From Erythrobacter sp. AP23 (lineage in GTDB: Bacteria > Pseudomonadota > Alphaproteobacteria > Sphingomonadales > Sphingomonadaceae), in assembly GCF_001542855.1 (NCBI RefSeq), contig NZ_LNBY01000001.1, positions 124,001-188,000 of the forward strand: 64,000 nt of DNA, given 5' to 3'. The translations under genes were made by a program, and so were the position numbers. The notes under the pieces are model-generated. The model did no database searches, was not told where the DNA came from, and worked only from the letters and a program-made list of their open reading frames with translations. The stretch's first letter is position 1. Each line of letters starts with the position of its first letter. Positions 1 to 7,405 of the stretch are shown piece after piece.

Positions 1-73
1 GTGGCTAGTTCACCCAACCGTTCGTCGCAAGGTGGGGAACCGTGACAGCGACCCCACGGTTCTTCCCTTCGCT

Positions 74-1075
74 ATGACGAAGCTCATCTATGTCGACGAC
101 GATCTGCCCGGCATTACGCGCAAGGGCGCGGGCAGGGGATGGGCCTATTACGATCCCGAAGGCAAACTGATCAACGATCCGGAGGAAAAGCGCCGGCTCA
201 ATGCGATCGCACTGCCGCCAGCCTATGGCGATGCCTGGTTTTGCCCCGCACCCAACGGCCACATCCTCGCCACCGGCGTGGATGCGAGGGGTCGTAAGCA
301 ATATCGCTATCACCCCGAATTTCGCACGGCGCGCGAGGGCGAGAAGTTCGACAGCTGCGTCAGCTTCGGGAGCCTATTGCCGCTGGTTCGCAAGCGTGTG
401 GACGACGATCTGCGCGGCCGCACACTGACCCGCGAGCGGGCGATCGCCAGCGTAGTGCGGCTGCTCGACCTGGGCGCGGTTCGTATCGGGAACGAAGGCT
501 ATGCAAAGCAGAACCGGAGCTTCGGTGCGACGACTTTGCGTAAGCGGCACGCCGAACTGACCGGCAAGACCTTGCGGCTGCGCTATAAGGGCAAGGGCGG
601 CAAGCCGCGCGAGGTGACGCTATCCGATGGCAGCCTGTCGCGGCTGGTGCGCAAGATGCAGGATTTGCCCGGCCAGAACCTGTTCAAATACGTCGACGAG
701 GAGGGCGAAGTGCAGGCGGTGGGCTCGTCCGACGTCAACGAATACCTCGCCGAAACCATGGGCGAGCGGTTTACGGCGAAGAATTTTCGCACCTGGCACG
801 GCAGCGTGATGGCCTTTCAATGCCTGCTCGAAGGCGAGGGCGATCTTCCGATCAAGGCATTGCTCGACTGTGTCGCGGAACGGCTCGGCAATACGCCAGC
901 GGTGACGCGCAAGAGCTATATACATCCGGCGGTGATCGATCTGGTCGAGCGGCAGGAGGAATGGCGTGCCGAGGCGCGCCTGCCGCGTGCGACCAAGTGG
1001 CTGACGCGCGAGGAGCGCGGGCTGATCGAGCTGCTTCAGACAAGTCCTGCGGCGGCGGAATTGCTGGCTGCCTGA
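74..1075 (+). CDS. DNA topoisomerase IB (poxvirus/bacterial type)
   Basis: A 333-aa protein of the small bacterial topoisomerase IB family, which relaxes supercoils by nicking one strand through a 3'-phosphotyrosyl link. An N-terminal domain (about 1-85) is followed by a catalytic domain carrying RIGNEGYAKQNRSFGATTL and, near the C-terminus, the SYIHP motif with the nucleophilic tyrosine. Length fits the bacterial family (about 330-360 aa). I chose the ATG at 74 because homologous sequence (MTKLIYVDDDLPGITR) begins there; a GTG 42 nt upstream is also in frame. No clear ribosome binding site is visible. It is followed by the promoter region of the NAD synthetase gene and appears to be a single-gene unit. 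Confidence 0.9.
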   Translation: MTKLIYVDDDLPGITRKGAGRGWAYYDPEGKLINDPEEKRRLNAIALPPAYGDAWFCPAPNGHILATGVDARGRKQYRYHPEFRTAREGEKFDSCVSFGSLLPLVRKRVDDDLRGRTLTRERAIASVVRLLDLGAVRIGNEGYAKQNRSFGATTLRKRHAELTGKTLRLRYKGKGGKPREVTLSDGSLSRLVRKMQDLPGQNLFKYVDEEGEVQAVGSSDVNEYLAETMGERFTAKNFRTWHGSVMAFQCLLEGEGDLPIKALLDCVAERLGNTPAVTRKSYIHPAVIDLVERQEEWRAEARLPRATKWLTREERGLIELLQTSPAAAELLAA

Positions 1076-1092
1076 GAGGTGCCTTGCATATG

Positions 1093-1143
1093 GTATCCTA
1101 AAGGGATACTGGGCGGACATGCACTTGGCAGGGTTTAGGATAC
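1093..1143. promoter_or_regulatory. 10-bp inverted repeat around the start of the HTH-NAD synthetase frame
   Basis: GTATCCTAAA (1093-1102) and TTTAGGATAC (1134-1143) are perfect reverse complements, with a third half-site GGGATAC at 1103-1109 that pairs closely with the first (GTATCC, 5-nt spacer, GGATAC). The repeats flank the ATG at 1119. Such half-sites around the start of a reading frame that encodes a helix-turn-helix suggest an autoregulatory operator. That role is inference; an RNA hairpin hiding the start is the alternative. Confidence 0.5.
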
Positions 1144-3437
1144 GTGCCTTTCGAGAGGCGCATGATCCGCCGCTTAGCGCGGAGGAATTCGGCGCGCGTT
1201 TCGGCGATCCCGAACCCTGGCCCAGCCGCACCGTCTACGGCTGGGAAGCCAAGGGCAAGATCGCCCGCGCATCGGTCCAGAAACGCCTTGCCGAACTGGG
1301 CGTTTGCCAGCCCGCCGACTGGCTCGAACCCGCCCCTGAAGAACCCGACGAGAAAGGCCCCGCTACTATGAGCGGAACCGACATCCATCCCTTTTACGAC
1401 CTGCATACGCACGGTTTCGTCCGCGTGGCGACCAGCACGCCAAAGGTGCGCACGGCGGATGTCGCCTATAATGCGCAGGGAATTCTGGAACAGGCGCGCA
1501 AGGCGGATGCGCAGTCGGTCGACCTGCTGCTGTATCCCGAACTGGCCCTGTCCTCCTACGCGCTGGACGATCTGCACATGCAATCGGCGCTGCTCGATGC
1601 GGTCGAGGATCAGATCGATGCGATCGTGGAAGCCTCGCGCGATCTTCTGCCGGTGCTCGTCTTCGGCGCGCCGCTGCGCCGCAACGGCCGCATCTACAAT
1701 TGCGCGCTGGTAGTGGCGCGCGGCGCACTGCTCGGCGTGGTCCCCAAGAGCTTTCTGCCCAATTATCGCGAATATTATGAAAAGCGCTGGTTCGCGCATG
1801 GTCGCGAGTGCGTCGGACTGACGATCCGCTGCGGCGTGCAAGATGTGCCCTTCGGCACCGATCTGGTTTTCTCAGCAAGCGACCTGCCGGGTTTCACCTT
1901 CGGGATCGAGATCTGCGAGGATTTCTGGTCGCCCAATCCGCCAGGCACGATGGCCGCGCTCGCCGGCGCGACGATCCTGCTCAACCTTTCGGCATCGAAC
2001 ATCACCATCGGCAAGTCGGACGAGCGTCACCTGCTCAGCCGCGCAAGCTCCAGCCGCTCGGTCTGCGCCTATGCCTATTCGGCCAGTGGTCACGGCGAGA
2101 GCACCACCGATCTCGCCTGGGACGGGCAGGGCATGATCTACGAACTGGGCGACCTCCTGGTCGAAAGCGTGCGCTTCGACCTCGAACCCGAATTGTGCGT
2201 GGCCGATATCGATACGCAGCGGATCCTGTCCGAACGCATGCGGATGCAGACCTACAACGATGCAGCCGAGGCGGAGGGTCGCCCGGAGGACTGGTACCGA
2301 TCGATCGCGTTCGAGCACGCCGCGCCGCGCGCCGATATCGGCCTTCGCCGCCCGGTTCGGCGATTCCCCTTCGTGCCCAACCGTGCGCACAAGCTGGACG
2401 AGGATTGCTACGAGGCGTTCAACATTCAGGTCGATGCGCTGATGCGGCGTATTCAAGCGACCGATCCCAAGTGTCTCGTCATCGGCATATCCGGCGGGCT
2501 CGACAGCACGCATGCGCTGATCGTCGCGGCCAAGGCGATGGACCGGCTGGGCCGCCCGCGCAGCGATATCCGCGGCTACACCATGCCCGGCTTTGCGACC
2601 TCGGAGGGCACAAAGTCCAACGCCTGGCGCCTGATGGAGGCATTCGGCATCACGGCCGAGGAAATCGACATCAAGCCGACGGCTGCGATGATGCTGGAGA
2701 ATATCGGCCACGCTTTCGCCGATGGCGAACCGGTCTACGACGTCACCTTCGAGAACGTCCAGGCGGGGCTGCGCACCGACTATCTGTTCCGCTTGGCGGG
2801 ACAGCATGGCGGCTGGGTGATCGGGACGGGGGACCTCAGCGAACTCGCGCTGGGCTGGTGCACCTATGGCGTGGGCGACCACATGAGCCATTACGGTGTC
2901 AATGCGGGCGTTCCCAAGACCCTGATCCAGTATCTGATCCGCTGGACCGTTCGCACCGGCCAGTTCGACAAGCAGTGCGATGCGGTGCTCGACGATATCG
3001 TCGATACGGAGATCAGCCCGGAACTGGTACCCGCGGGCGAGGACGGGCGGATCCAGAGCACGCAATCGATCATCGGGCCATACGAACTCAACGACTTCTT
3101 CCTCCACCACATCATCCGCTGGGGACAGAAGCCGAGCCATGTCGCCTTTCTCGCCTGGCATGCCTGGAACGACGCGAAATCAGGACTTTGGCCGATCGAT
3201 TTCCCGGACGATGCGAAGAACGAATACGATCTCGCCACGATCGCGAAGTGGCTGGAAAACTTCCTCAAGCGCTTTTTCGGGTTCAGCCAGTTCAAGCGTA
3301 GCGCGCTCCCCAACGGGCCCAAGGTCAGTTCGGGCGGGGCGCTGAGCCCGCGCGGCGACTGGCGCGCCCCGAGCGATGCGGTGGCCGACACTTGGCTGGC
3401 CGAATTGACCGCGACCCTGCCGCCGCTGGACGACTGA
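1119..3437 (+). CDS. nadE: Glutamine-dependent NAD+ synthetase with in-frame N-terminal HTH region
   Basis: Makes NAD+ from nicotinate adenine dinucleotide, ATP and glutamine. Counting from the internal ATG at 1368, the 689-aa enzyme has an N-terminal nitrilase-type glutaminase with the triad Glu58 (YPELALSSY), Lys127 (VPKSFLPNY) and Cys183 (GIEICEDFW). A synthetase domain follows, with the ATP-pyrophosphatase P-loop SGGLDST near 375. This length matches the roughly 680-aa glutaminase-fused family. The frame is open 83 codons further upstream to the ATG at 1119. Those residues look like a Cro/C1-type helix-turn-helix (LSAEEFGARF, RTVYGWEAKGKI, RLAELGV). Either a fused regulator is made, or the enzyme starts at 1368, where AAAGG lies about 10 nt upstream. 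The next gene starts 2 nt after the stop. Confidence 0.88.
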   Translation: MHLAGFRIRAFREAHDPPLSAEEFGARFGDPEPWPSRTVYGWEAKGKIARASVQKRLAELGVCQPADWLEPAPEEPDEKGPATMSGTDIHPFYDLHTHGFVRVATSTPKVRTADVAYNAQGILEQARKADAQSVDLLLYPELALSSYALDDLHMQSALLDAVEDQIDAIVEASRDLLPVLVFGAPLRRNGRIYNCALVVARGALLGVVPKSFLPNYREYYEKRWFAHGRECVGLTIRCGVQDVPFGTDLVFSASDLPGFTFGIEICEDFWSPNPPGTMAALAGATILLNLSASNITIGKSDERHLLSRASSSRSVCAYAYSASGHGESTTDLAWDGQGMIYELGDLLVESVRFDLEPELCVADIDTQRILSERMRMQTYNDAAEAEGRPEDWYRSIAFEHAAPRADIGLRRPVRRFPFVPNRAHKLDEDCYEAFNIQVDALMRRIQATDPKCLVIGISGGLDSTHALIVAAKAMDRLGRPRSDIRGYTMPGFATSEGTKSNAWRLMEAFGITAEEIDIKPTAAMMLENIGHAFADGEPVYDVTFENVQAGLRTDYLFRLAGQHGGWVIGTGDLSELALGWCTYGVGDHMSHYGVNAGVPKTLIQYLIRWTVRTGQFDKQCDAVLDDIVDTEISPELVPAGEDGRIQSTQSIIGPYELNDFFLHHIIRWGQKPSHVAFLAWHAWNDAKSGLWPIDFPDDAKNEYDLATIAKWLENFLKRFFGFSQFKRSALPNGPKVSSGGALSPRGDWRAPSDAVADTWLAELTATLPPLDD

Positions 3438-3439
3438 CG

Positions 3440-4327
3440 ATGCCGCTGCGCGCGCTGCTCATCATGACGTTTTGTAACGTCGTCTGGGCGCTCAACGTGG
3501 TCGTCAGCAAGATTGCCATCGCCGACCTCGCAACACCGCCATTATTCTATGCGCTGCTGCGTTCGGCGATTGTTGCGGTGGTTCTCGTGCCGCTGCTTCG
3601 CCCGCTTCCGGCAAAGCTGTGGCGGGTACTGGTCATCGGCCTTGCCATCAGCGGCGGCTCTTTCGCATTGCTCTTCATGGGGCTCGAGACCGCCAGCCCT
3701 TCGGCGGCGGGGGTCGTCAGTCTGACCGGCGCACCGATGACCGTCCTGTTCGCGATTCTCTTCCTCGGCGAGCGCGTGCGCTGGCGGCGGGGATTGGGAA
3801 TCGGGCTGGCCTTCGGCGGAGTGTTGTTCGCCATGGCCGGTGACAATCAGATGGAGACGGGCACCGGCCTATTGCTGGTGTTCTTGTCGGCCGTGGTTGG
3901 CGCGCTGGGGTCGGTTTTCGTCAAGCGGCTCGAAATACCCTCTATCCGATTGCAAGCCTGGGCGGCGGTCGCATCGGTCGCAGTGCTAATCCCGCTGACC
4001 GCCGCGATGGAAAGTGGTCAGGCAGCGGCACTGTCGAATGCGCCGTGGGAACTCGCTGCCTGCCTGTTCTTTGCCGCGATCGTCGTCTCGGTCGGCGCGC
4101 ACACAGCCTACTATCGCCTGCTGCAGGAGCACGACGCCAACCTCGTCGTCCCGCTCACTCTGTTTACCCCGATCCTGACGATAGTCTTCGGCGCCTGGCT
4201 GACGGGCGACGCAATCGGCGAGCGACTGGTGATCGGCGGCGCGATTGCGCTCGCGGGCGTGGCGATCATCGTGTTGCGGCCGAGCGAAACCTTCACCCGC
4301 CGTTTCCTCGTGCGACCGCGCTTCTGA
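3440..4327 (+). CDS. DMT-superfamily (EamA) membrane transporter
   Basis: A 295-aa integral membrane protein with about ten hydrophobic segments in two tandem EamA repeats. The second repeat begins near the TGLLLVFLSAVVGALGSVFVKR segment after residue 140. The family exports small metabolites or amino acids; the substrate cannot be told from sequence. The ATG at 3440 follows the nadE stop by 2 nt, so the two are probably co-transcribed. Its TGA ends one base before the stop of convergent ilvE, leaving no intergenic room for a terminator. Confidence 0.85.
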   Translation: MPLRALLIMTFCNVVWALNVVVSKIAIADLATPPLFYALLRSAIVAVVLVPLLRPLPAKLWRVLVIGLAISGGSFALLFMGLETASPSAAGVVSLTGAPMTVLFAILFLGERVRWRRGLGIGLAFGGVLFAMAGDNQMETGTGLLLVFLSAVVGALGSVFVKRLEIPSIRLQAWAAVASVAVLIPLTAAMESGQAAALSNAPWELAACLFFAAIVVSVGAHTAYYRLLQEHDANLVVPLTLFTPILTIVFGAWLTGDAIGERLVIGGAIALAGVAIIVLRPSETFTRRFLVRPRF

Positions 4328-5410
4328 TCAGTCGAGCTTAACCGTCCAGCCGTGCGTGTCTTCAACGGCACCCTTCTGGATGCTGACGAGCTTTTCGCGG
4401 ACCTTATGGGTCATCTGGCCGGTTCCGCCGCTGCCGATGGTGAATTCGCCATCGGGGCCGAGCACGGTGCCGACCGGCGTGACGACCGCGGCGGTGCCGC
4501 AAGCCATCGTCTCGAGCAGACGACCCTCGATCGCGTCGGCGCGCCACTGGTCGATGCTATAGGGTTCCTCGCGCACCTGCAGGCCTTCTTCTCGAAGAAG
4601 CTGGATCAGGCTGTCGCGGGTGATGCCGGGCAGGATCGTACCAGTGAGCGGTGGGGTGATGACCGTACCGTCGTCGAATACGAAAAACAGATTCATGCCG
4701 CCCAGTTCCTCGACCCATTTCTTCTCGACGGCATCGAGGAAGACCACCTGGTCGCAGCCGTTCCTTATACCCTCGGCCTGCGGTACCAGACTGGCAGCGT
4801 AATTGCCGCCGGTCTTGGCCGCGCCCGTGCCGCCAGGTGCGGCGCGAGTATAATTGCGGCTGACCCAGATCTTCACCGGTTTGGCGCCACCCGTGAAATA
4901 GGGCCCGACGGGCGAAGCGATCAGGACATATTTGTACTGGCGCGCCGGGCGCACGCCGAGGAAGGCCTCGGAAGCAAACATGAAGGGCCGCAGGTAGAGC
5001 GAGCCGTCCGGATCGCCCGGCACCCAGTGGCGGTCCTTCGCCACCAGCTGACGGATCGATTCGAGGAACAGTTCCTCGGGCAGTTCCGGCATCGCCATAC
5101 GCCGCGCGCTTTCGTTGAAACGCCGTGCGTTCTGCTCGGGGCGGAAGAGCGCGAGCGAGCCGTCTTCCCGCTTGTAGGCTTTCATGCCCTCGAAGATTTC
5201 CTGAGCGTAATGCAGCACCGCTGCTGCCGGATCGAGGCTGATCGGCTCGCGCGGGCCGAGCGTGCCCTTGTGCCAGCCGCCCTTGTCCTCGTCATAGTCG
5301 ATCACGACCATGTGGTCGGTGAAAAGTTTGCCGAAGCCGGGGTTTTCCAGCGCCTGCCGGCGGGTCTCGCCGGGCACCGGGGCGGGGTGGGGAAGATGCT
5401 CGAAATCCAT
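4328..5410 (-). CDS. ilvE: Branched-chain amino acid aminotransferase
   Basis: A 360-aa fold-type IV PLP aminotransferase that interconverts leucine, isoleucine and valine with their 2-oxo acids using glutamate/2-oxoglutarate. Supporting stretches are QEIFEGMKAYKREDG, FRPEQNARRFNESARRMAMP, SLYLRPFMFASE and AAKTGGNYAASL, which contains the PLP lysine. MNLFFVF and EGRLLETMACGTAAVVTP lie further on. The size and the GGNYA pattern match the larger BCAT subgroup resembling the eukaryotic enzymes. The start is taken at the ATG at 5410 (MDFEHLPHPAPVPG); no strong ribosome binding site is seen, and a TTG 36 nt upstream is in frame. The leader on this strand carries several hairpins and a short reading frame. 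Confidence 0.93.
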   Translation of the reverse strand: MDFEHLPHPAPVPGETRRQALENPGFGKLFTDHMVVIDYDEDKGGWHKGTLGPREPISLDPAAAVLHYAQEIFEGMKAYKREDGSLALFRPEQNARRFNESARRMAMPELPEELFLESIRQLVAKDRHWVPGDPDGSLYLRPFMFASEAFLGVRPARQYKYVLIASPVGPYFTGGAKPVKIWVSRNYTRAAPGGTGAAKTGGNYAASLVPQAEGIRNGCDQVVFLDAVEKKWVEELGGMNLFFVFDDGTVITPPLTGTILPGITRDSLIQLLREEGLQVREEPYSIDQWRADAIEGRLLETMACGTAAVVTPVGTVLGPDGEFTIGSGGTGQMTHKVREKLVSIQKGAVEDTHGWTVKLD

Positions 5411-5507
5411 GGCTGCGCGGGTAATGGGAAGGAAGGCGGCGCGCAAGGATGAGTGTTGGCTGCGTGCAGAAACCGCCTCCGCGATTTCCTTGCGGCTGGT
5501 GCCGAAA

Positions 5508-5529
5508 GGTCAGGACGGAGCTCCTGACC
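5508..5529 (-). promoter_or_regulatory. 8-bp perfect hairpin in the ilvE leader
   Basis: GGTCAGGA (5508-5515) and TCCTGACC (5522-5529) form a perfect stem with a 6-nt loop, followed on the minus strand by TTTCGG. It lies between the terminator at 5551-5586 and the ilvE start, about 100 nt upstream of the latter. It could be part of an attenuation switch or an mRNA-stabilising element; no function is demonstrated. Confidence 0.45.
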
Positions 5530-5550
5530 ACGTCCATCTAACAAAATGAG

Positions 5551-5586
5551 AAGGGCAGCTCCACGCCCGTAGGTGGAACTGCCCTT
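5551..5586 (-). terminator. Rho-independent terminator between the short frame and ilvE
   Basis: AAGGGCAG/CTGCCCTT plus TCCAC/GTGGA form a 13-bp stem with one C-A mismatch and an 8-nt loop. On the minus strand it is followed by CTCATTTTGTTAG, a T-rich tail; the plus-strand side has none. It should therefore end minus-strand transcripts that include the 18-codon frame at 5638-5694, either separating them from ilvE or acting as an attenuator. Confidence 0.7.
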
Positions 5587-5637
5587 CGCATGGTCAGCGG
5601 CGGGAAGTGCCGCTCACGAAGTCTCTATCGGCTCTGC

Positions 5638-5694
5638 TTACCGATAGTACCTCGCGCGGAAACTTGCCGACCTCTCTGCTGAACCATGAGACAT
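5638..5694 (-). CDS. Candidate 18-codon peptide with an extended Shine-Dalgarno
   Basis: The frame reads MSHGSAERSASFRARYYR and stops with TAA. It is preceded by GAAAGGAGGTGATCC (5710-5696 on this strand), a 15-nt complement of the usual alphaproteobacterial 16S rRNA 3' end, with GGAGG 7 nt from the ATG. An upstream stem CCCCG-GAGA-CGGGG with a tetraloop lies in the leader. TATCGG/CCGATA overlaps the stop, AGCGGC/GCCGCT follows, and then comes the terminator at 5551-5586. The peptide has no Leu, Ile or Val codons, so it is not a classical branched-chain leader. It may be a small basic protein, a regulatory leader of ilvE, or a structured RNA that captures ribosomes. I do not recognise it. Confidence 0.5.
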   Translation of the reverse strand: MSHGSAERSASFRARYYR

Positions 5695-5850
5695 CGGATC
5701 ACCTCCTTTCGCGCTGTTTAGAGCCAAGGTACCCCGTCTCCGGGGAACAAGACCGCGTTTCGCCGCTGATCTTGAGTACCAATTTGTTGCTCGAAGCCTG
5801 TGAAAACAACCCTTGAAAAAAAGTTTTCCCACGTCAGAATTGGCGTTTGT

Positions 5851-5878
5851 GGCCCGGAGCGTTCTCCGGGCCGTTTTC
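5851..5878 (+). terminator. Hairpin with plus-strand T-tract
   Basis: GGCCCGGAG, CGTT loop and CTCCGGGCC form a perfect 9-bp stem followed by GTTTTCAT on the plus strand. It looks like a plus-strand intrinsic terminator, yet no convincing plus-strand gene lies upstream between 5411 and 5850. It may instead shield the minus-strand short transcript from the lipoprotein gene at 5928-6500, although the T-tract is on the wrong side for that. Confidence 0.5.
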
Positions 5879-5927
5879 ATATCTCGAAAGCGGGCGGATC
5901 GCGAGGATCGCCGGAGGCCGAATCCGT

Positions 5928-6500
5928 TCATCGACACGCCTCTATCGCGCGCGTCACTTCGGCCCATGGTGGCAGGTAGAGTGTGGACAACCCCGAGATT
6001 TCCACAGCGAATCGCCCGCGGGTCAATGCCATGGCGTCCAGCAGGGGATCGGTGGCGGAGAGTGTAGCCACCACTTGCGGGCTGCCTCCCCCGGCGGGAC
6101 GGGCGGGCAAGGTTCGCTCGGCGGTTTCGGTCCGGATGGTCATGGCGGCCTGGCGCGGGCCCTGGCCGGCGCGAGTCAGCAGGATGCGACCGGCATCGCG
6201 TTCGCAACCGATCGAAAATTGTGCCTGGCCGCTACTGTCCCCGAACCGGGCCAGCCCGCCGTTTACCGCAGTGCGGTAGGTCCAGCTGCCTGCAGTGCGC
6301 GGTTCGTCGATCCAGTTTTCGCTGGGTGGCGGAGCGGGCGGTGGCGGCGGGGGGGTGGTGGCCGTCGGCGTAGGGGTGGGCTTGGGGCTGCCCGTCGGTG
6401 CGGGGGTGGATTCCGGCGCCGGCACGCAGGCGGCGATAGTGAAGGTGAGCGCCAGTGCGCCGCCCAGCTGGGCCCAGCTGCGATAAAGGACAGGTTTCAT
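5928..6500 (-). CDS. Putative proline-rich lipoprotein, function unknown
   Basis: A 190-aa protein starting MKPVLYRSWAQLGG. A hydrophobic stretch leads into TIAAC, a plausible lipobox, which would place the acylated cysteine near residue 27 at the envelope. A low-complexity Pro/Thr linker follows (about 30-60, including PTPTPT and a run of prolines), then a globular part of about 125 residues beginning ENWIDEPRTAGSWTYR. I do not recognise that part. The start overlaps the promoter region of divergent tlyA, only 34 nt away, so the two may share control sequences. Confidence 0.7.
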   Translation of the reverse strand: MKPVLYRSWAQLGGALALTFTIAACVPAPESTPAPTGSPKPTPTPTATTPPPPPPAPPPSENWIDEPRTAGSWTYRTAVNGGLARFGDSSGQAQFSIGCERDAGRILLTRAGQGPRQAAMTIRTETAERTLPARPAGGGSPQVVATLSATDPLLDAMALTRGRFAVEISGLSTLYLPPWAEVTRAIEACR

Positions 6501-6534
6501 GCAGCACCAATGCTCGCTAACGCCCATGTTTCCG

Positions 6535-7272
6535 ATGCCGAAAAAGAAACGCCTCGATCAGATGCTGGTGGACCGCGGGCTCGTGGAGAGCAGGACGCGG
6601 GCGCAGGCGCTGGTCATGGCGGGGCTGGTGTTTTCGGGCGAGCAGAAGCTTGCCAAGCCCGGGCAGCAGCTTGCCGAGGATGCGCCGCTCGAGGTGCGCG
6701 GGCGCGATCATCCTTGGGTTTCGCGTGGGGGCATCAAGCTCGCGCATGCGATCGAGCATTTCGATCTCGACCCGTCCGGAGTCACCGCGATGGATATCGG
6801 CAGTTCGACCGGCGGCTTTACCGATGTGCTGTTGCAGGGCGGGGCAGAGCATGTCTTCGCGGTCGACAGCGGCACCAACCAGCTCGCCTGGAAACTGCGG
6901 CAGGACGAGCGGGTGACCGTGCTCGAGCAGACGAGCGCGCGCATCCTCACGCCCGCGATGATCGACCGGCCCGTGACCTGGGTGGTGTGCGATGCGAGTT
7001 TCATTGGCCTCGCCAAGGTGCTCGAACGCCCGCTCGAACTCGCCGGGCGTGAGTGCCGGCTGGTGGCGCTGATCAAGCCGCAGTTCGAAGTCGGGCGCGA
7101 GGAGGTCGGCAAAAAGGGCGTGGTCAGCGATCCCGTGCTTCACCAGCGGGTCTGCGACGAGGTTCGGACATGGATCGAGGGGTTGGGTTTCGCGGTGCAG
7201 GGAATCGTCGAAAGCCCGATCAAGGGGCCGGAGGGCAATGTGGAATTCCTGATCTCGGCGCAAAGAAGCTGA
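6535..7272 (+). CDS. tlyA: TlyA family rRNA 2'-O-methyltransferase
   Basis: A 245-aa protein with an N-terminal S4 RNA-binding domain (KKKRLDQMLVDRGL... AQALVMAGLV, about 1-60). A FtsJ-like Rossmann methyltransferase follows, with the SAM motif MDIGSSTGGFTDVLLQGGA and the catalytic-type lysine in ALIKPQFEVGR. TlyA methylates 2'-hydroxyls of 16S and/or 23S rRNA in other bacteria and is often mis-labelled haemolysin. In-frame ATGs also occur at 6526 and further upstream; 6535 gives MPKKKRLDQM, the usual family start. Confidence 0.9.
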   Translation: MPKKKRLDQMLVDRGLVESRTRAQALVMAGLVFSGEQKLAKPGQQLAEDAPLEVRGRDHPWVSRGGIKLAHAIEHFDLDPSGVTAMDIGSSTGGFTDVLLQGGAEHVFAVDSGTNQLAWKLRQDERVTVLEQTSARILTPAMIDRPVTWVVCDASFIGLAKVLERPLELAGRECRLVALIKPQFEVGREEVGKKGVVSDPVLHQRVCDEVRTWIEGLGFAVQGIVESPIKGPEGNVEFLISAQRS

Positions 7273-7273
7273 T

Positions 7274-7342
7274 CCCCGGCGAAGGCCGGGGCCTCGGTCA
7301 GCCGAGCGCCAGATAGCCTGAGGTCCCAGCCTGCGCCGGGAC
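7274..7342. repeat. REP-like intergenic palindromic element
   Basis: CCCCGGC-GAAG-GCCGGGG (7274-7291) is a perfect 7-bp hairpin. It is followed by a second, weaker palindrome CCTGAGGTCCCAGCCTGCGCCGGGA. The same two-part pattern recurs at 46224-46291, which identifies a dispersed repeat family. It fills the tlyA-pccB gap. Confidence 0.75.
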
Positions 7343-7405
7343 ACATGCTTGTCTCGATGGCCTGCGCTGGCTAGGCGCATTCGCAAACGTATTCAGGGGA
7401 ACTGC

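Noticed and set aside
5696..5710. Fragment of a 16S rRNA gene
   Set aside because: Only 15 nt match the 16S 3' end and both flanks are unrelated, so an extended Shine-Dalgarno on the minus strand explains it better.
5607..5816. Plus-strand 69-codon frame ending before the 5851 terminator
   Set aside because: It has no ribosome binding site and reads across the complement of the short frame and its hairpins; codon use does not resemble neighbouring genes.
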